Source: Adineta ricciae (lineage: Eukaryota > Rotifera > Eurotatoria > Adinetida > Adinetidae). From it: a DNA stretch of 64,000 nucleotides. The notes under the pieces were generated by a model that was not told the DNA's origin, did no database searches, and saw nothing but the letters and a program-made list of their open reading frames with translations. The translations under genes were made by a program, and so were the position numbers. Each line of letters opens with the position of its first letter. Position 1 is the first letter of the stretch. This document shows positions 62,217 to 64,000 of the stretch, one piece after another. The stretch lies in the NCBI GenBank assembly GCA_905250025.1, contig CAJNOJ010000187.1:1-64000 (forward strand), written 5' to 3'.

Positions 62217-64000
62217 ACTCCTCGCGTATTTTGGGTAATATACAAAAGAAATATATATACATAGAGATACAATATGTGTGTGCATTGCTGTTTCTCTCTT
62301 TTCTTTTTTTTTGGCGGTGCTTCTATATATAATATTTGACTTCTGCTTGTCTCCGTGTGTATATAAATATACGATAGTATACATATGAATATGTGTATAC
62401 AAATATCTCTCGAGATGTTTCCTAAGAATTTGATTTAATGAAAGAGAGAGAGAGAAAAAACAAGAAAGAAAGCAACACGTATGAGAAACCTTTTCATTTT
62501 TTTTTGTTCTTTGTTTTATTTTCAATTTGAATAAAAGATATGTGTAGAATGTCGGGCGTGTTCGGAATGATGAGCAATACAAAATGCAAACAAACTGGAA
62601 GATATGAGTGGAAATTCGATATTCAGTGAGTGAGATTTTCCTCAGGAGATAAAACAACAGTTAAGATTACTTGAAAGAAAGAATAATTTAGATAAAATAA
62701 GAAGAAATTCTTTCGTCATGTTCTCGGATACGATATCATCTCGATTAGAAATTGATGGGTTCTTCGTAAGACTGAAACTGTGATTTCATTCGATATTTGT
62801 CACGCATTGATCATTCATTTTCATATAGAAAGTATAGGGAATAATCGTCTATGAAATTCAATCTGGATCACCAGAGATAGAAAGCGTTTTTTGATCATAA
62901 TTATGTCTCCTGTGGTTTAGTCAAGAAAGAAATCAAGGCTGTCTTTCTTTTCCTTTTGATAACATATGCGAATGGAACATTGAATAAAACAACAATCGCA
63001 ATGTCTCTATCAAAAGATCTACAATTGAGAGATTATGATCAATCGTGGAACTTAACCTCGTCGATTTCCTTCAGCTTATTGACTTCGGAATGGTTTGCAT
63101 ACCAGATTTGATTGAGATAATGTCAACGAAATCTAATATGTGCTCGAAAATCTTCTCTTCTCAGATTTTCCTATCTGAAGAACTGAGTGGCTTTCTATTC
63201 CTCATCGGTCATATGTCAAAAAAAAATAGCCTACATATCAACGCATTAATACTATACAATCCTTCTTCGAATGTTGATTTCAACAAATGATTATGCAGTG
63301 ATAACATTAAACTAGTCGGAGTTTAACCTTCGCACAATGATGAATCTGTCGGACGAATGTTATTTATTCAATTAACCTTCTTGAAGATCTTACAGCATAA
63401 TTGAGTTCTATATAATAGAATTAGTTTTCATTGAAGAAATGAAGAAATTTGTATGTCAACACCTGAAACGAAACAAAGTTTCATCGGAGCATTTCGCCTC
63501 GTTTCGATATTAACCGAAGCAACCAGAGGTGAAACATAATACCTTAACTTATTTTGATATACGCGCGTTTTACTGCAAATGCTGCAGGGTTATCATTAAT
63601 ACGACCCTCATGAGTCTGTAGAAATATACACTTCACTGAATACTGCTTCATCGTAGAATTTACAGATTGATACATCAATATATGCAATTGTTTTCAGACA
63701 TATCTATACTAATATTAAACGATATTTTAATGCCTCGAATGCAGAGGCGCGACGGGTGCTGCTGTAAAGAAAATCTTATTGGAACTTTGGTGACCGGTTG
63801 ATCGAAGTTATACACTGCCGAATATATTTGTCCATAAATGCATTTGAAGCAAAAGAACAAACATGTCAACTGAGTAGGTGTATCATTTACTAATCTTAGT
63901 TTCTTTTATGTTGTTTACGAATATATTTTATTACCGTGTTATGAAACTAGAATTTTAATATAAATTATTCAAAGCCCTCCGGCATTCCAGATGGCTACTA
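62217..64000. other. 3' flank of the calcium sensor and right end of the window
   Basis: About 1.8 kb. The first few hundred bases are probably 3' untranslated region, with TA and pyrimidine runs. Open frames at 62199-62657 (-), 63045-63290 (+) and 63675-63869 (-) show no motif. Nothing else is supported. Confidence 0.4.

Overview
The window looks like nuclear DNA of a small-genome invertebrate. It is AT-rich, and its protein genes are cut by many introns of about 45-65 bp with GT...AG ends and TTTAG/TTTCAG-type acceptors. The gene set is metazoan: dachshund, RFX, a PRD-type homeobox gene, ATF6, EPAC, a neuronal calcium sensor and a peptide-type GPCR. Tiny introns, compact spacing and AT richness suggest a rotifer, most likely a bdelloid. 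That assignment is inference from style, not from a diagnostic sequence.

Layout, left to right. 0.9-3.4 kb: dachshund (+), whose first exon lies between the arms of an 86-bp inverted repeat. 4.2-16.9 kb: a UBE4B/Ufd2 U-box ubiquitin ligase (+), split by a 7.5-kb intron that holds, on the opposite strand, a complete ten-exon gene for an 1873-residue Gln/Tyr-rich protein of unknown function. 17.1-19.3 kb: an unknown coiled-coil protein and a RABL3-like small GTPase (+), closely spaced behind UBE4B. 19.6-21.6 kb: N-myristoyltransferase (-). 24.1-25.1 kb: a NAA60-like acetyltransferase and a Cys-rich secreted reading frame (-), possibly one gene. 25.3-26.2 kb: a PRD-like homeobox gene (+) with an anomalous 3' splice site. 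27.2-28.7 kb: a rhodopsin-family neuropeptide-type GPCR (-). 30.3-30.6 kb: a small secreted CxxxC/CxxxC peptide with a TATA box (-). 34.3-39.0 kb: EPAC (+). 39.3-41.1 kb: an RFX factor (+). 42.6-48.6 kb: a cytosolic carboxypeptidase of the AGBL2/3 type (-). 49.7-50.7 kb: transaldolase (-). 51.6-54.5 kb: ATF6 (-). 55.5-56.2 kb: a four-finger C2H2 protein (-). 56.8-59.0 kb: a SUEL-lectin/CUB membrane protein (-). 61.5-62.2 kb: a neuronal calcium sensor (+).

Most genes are unrelated housekeeping or regulatory genes. Some functional links are plausible from family knowledge only. RFX factors control ciliary genes and AGBL2/3 enzymes trim tubulin glutamates in cilia. Neuronal calcium sensors are classic myristoyltransferase substrates. 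UBE4B and ATF6 both serve protein quality control. I saw no intact transposon, virus-like element, rRNA, tRNA or CRISPR array. Several 1-3.7 kb stretches hold no gene I can support. The items most worth a second look are the nested Gln/Tyr-rich gene, the GT-GG intron in the homeobox gene, the inverted repeat around dachshund exon 1, the possible fusion of a secreted Cys-rich exon to an acetyltransferase, and the small helical-hairpin-like secreted peptide.
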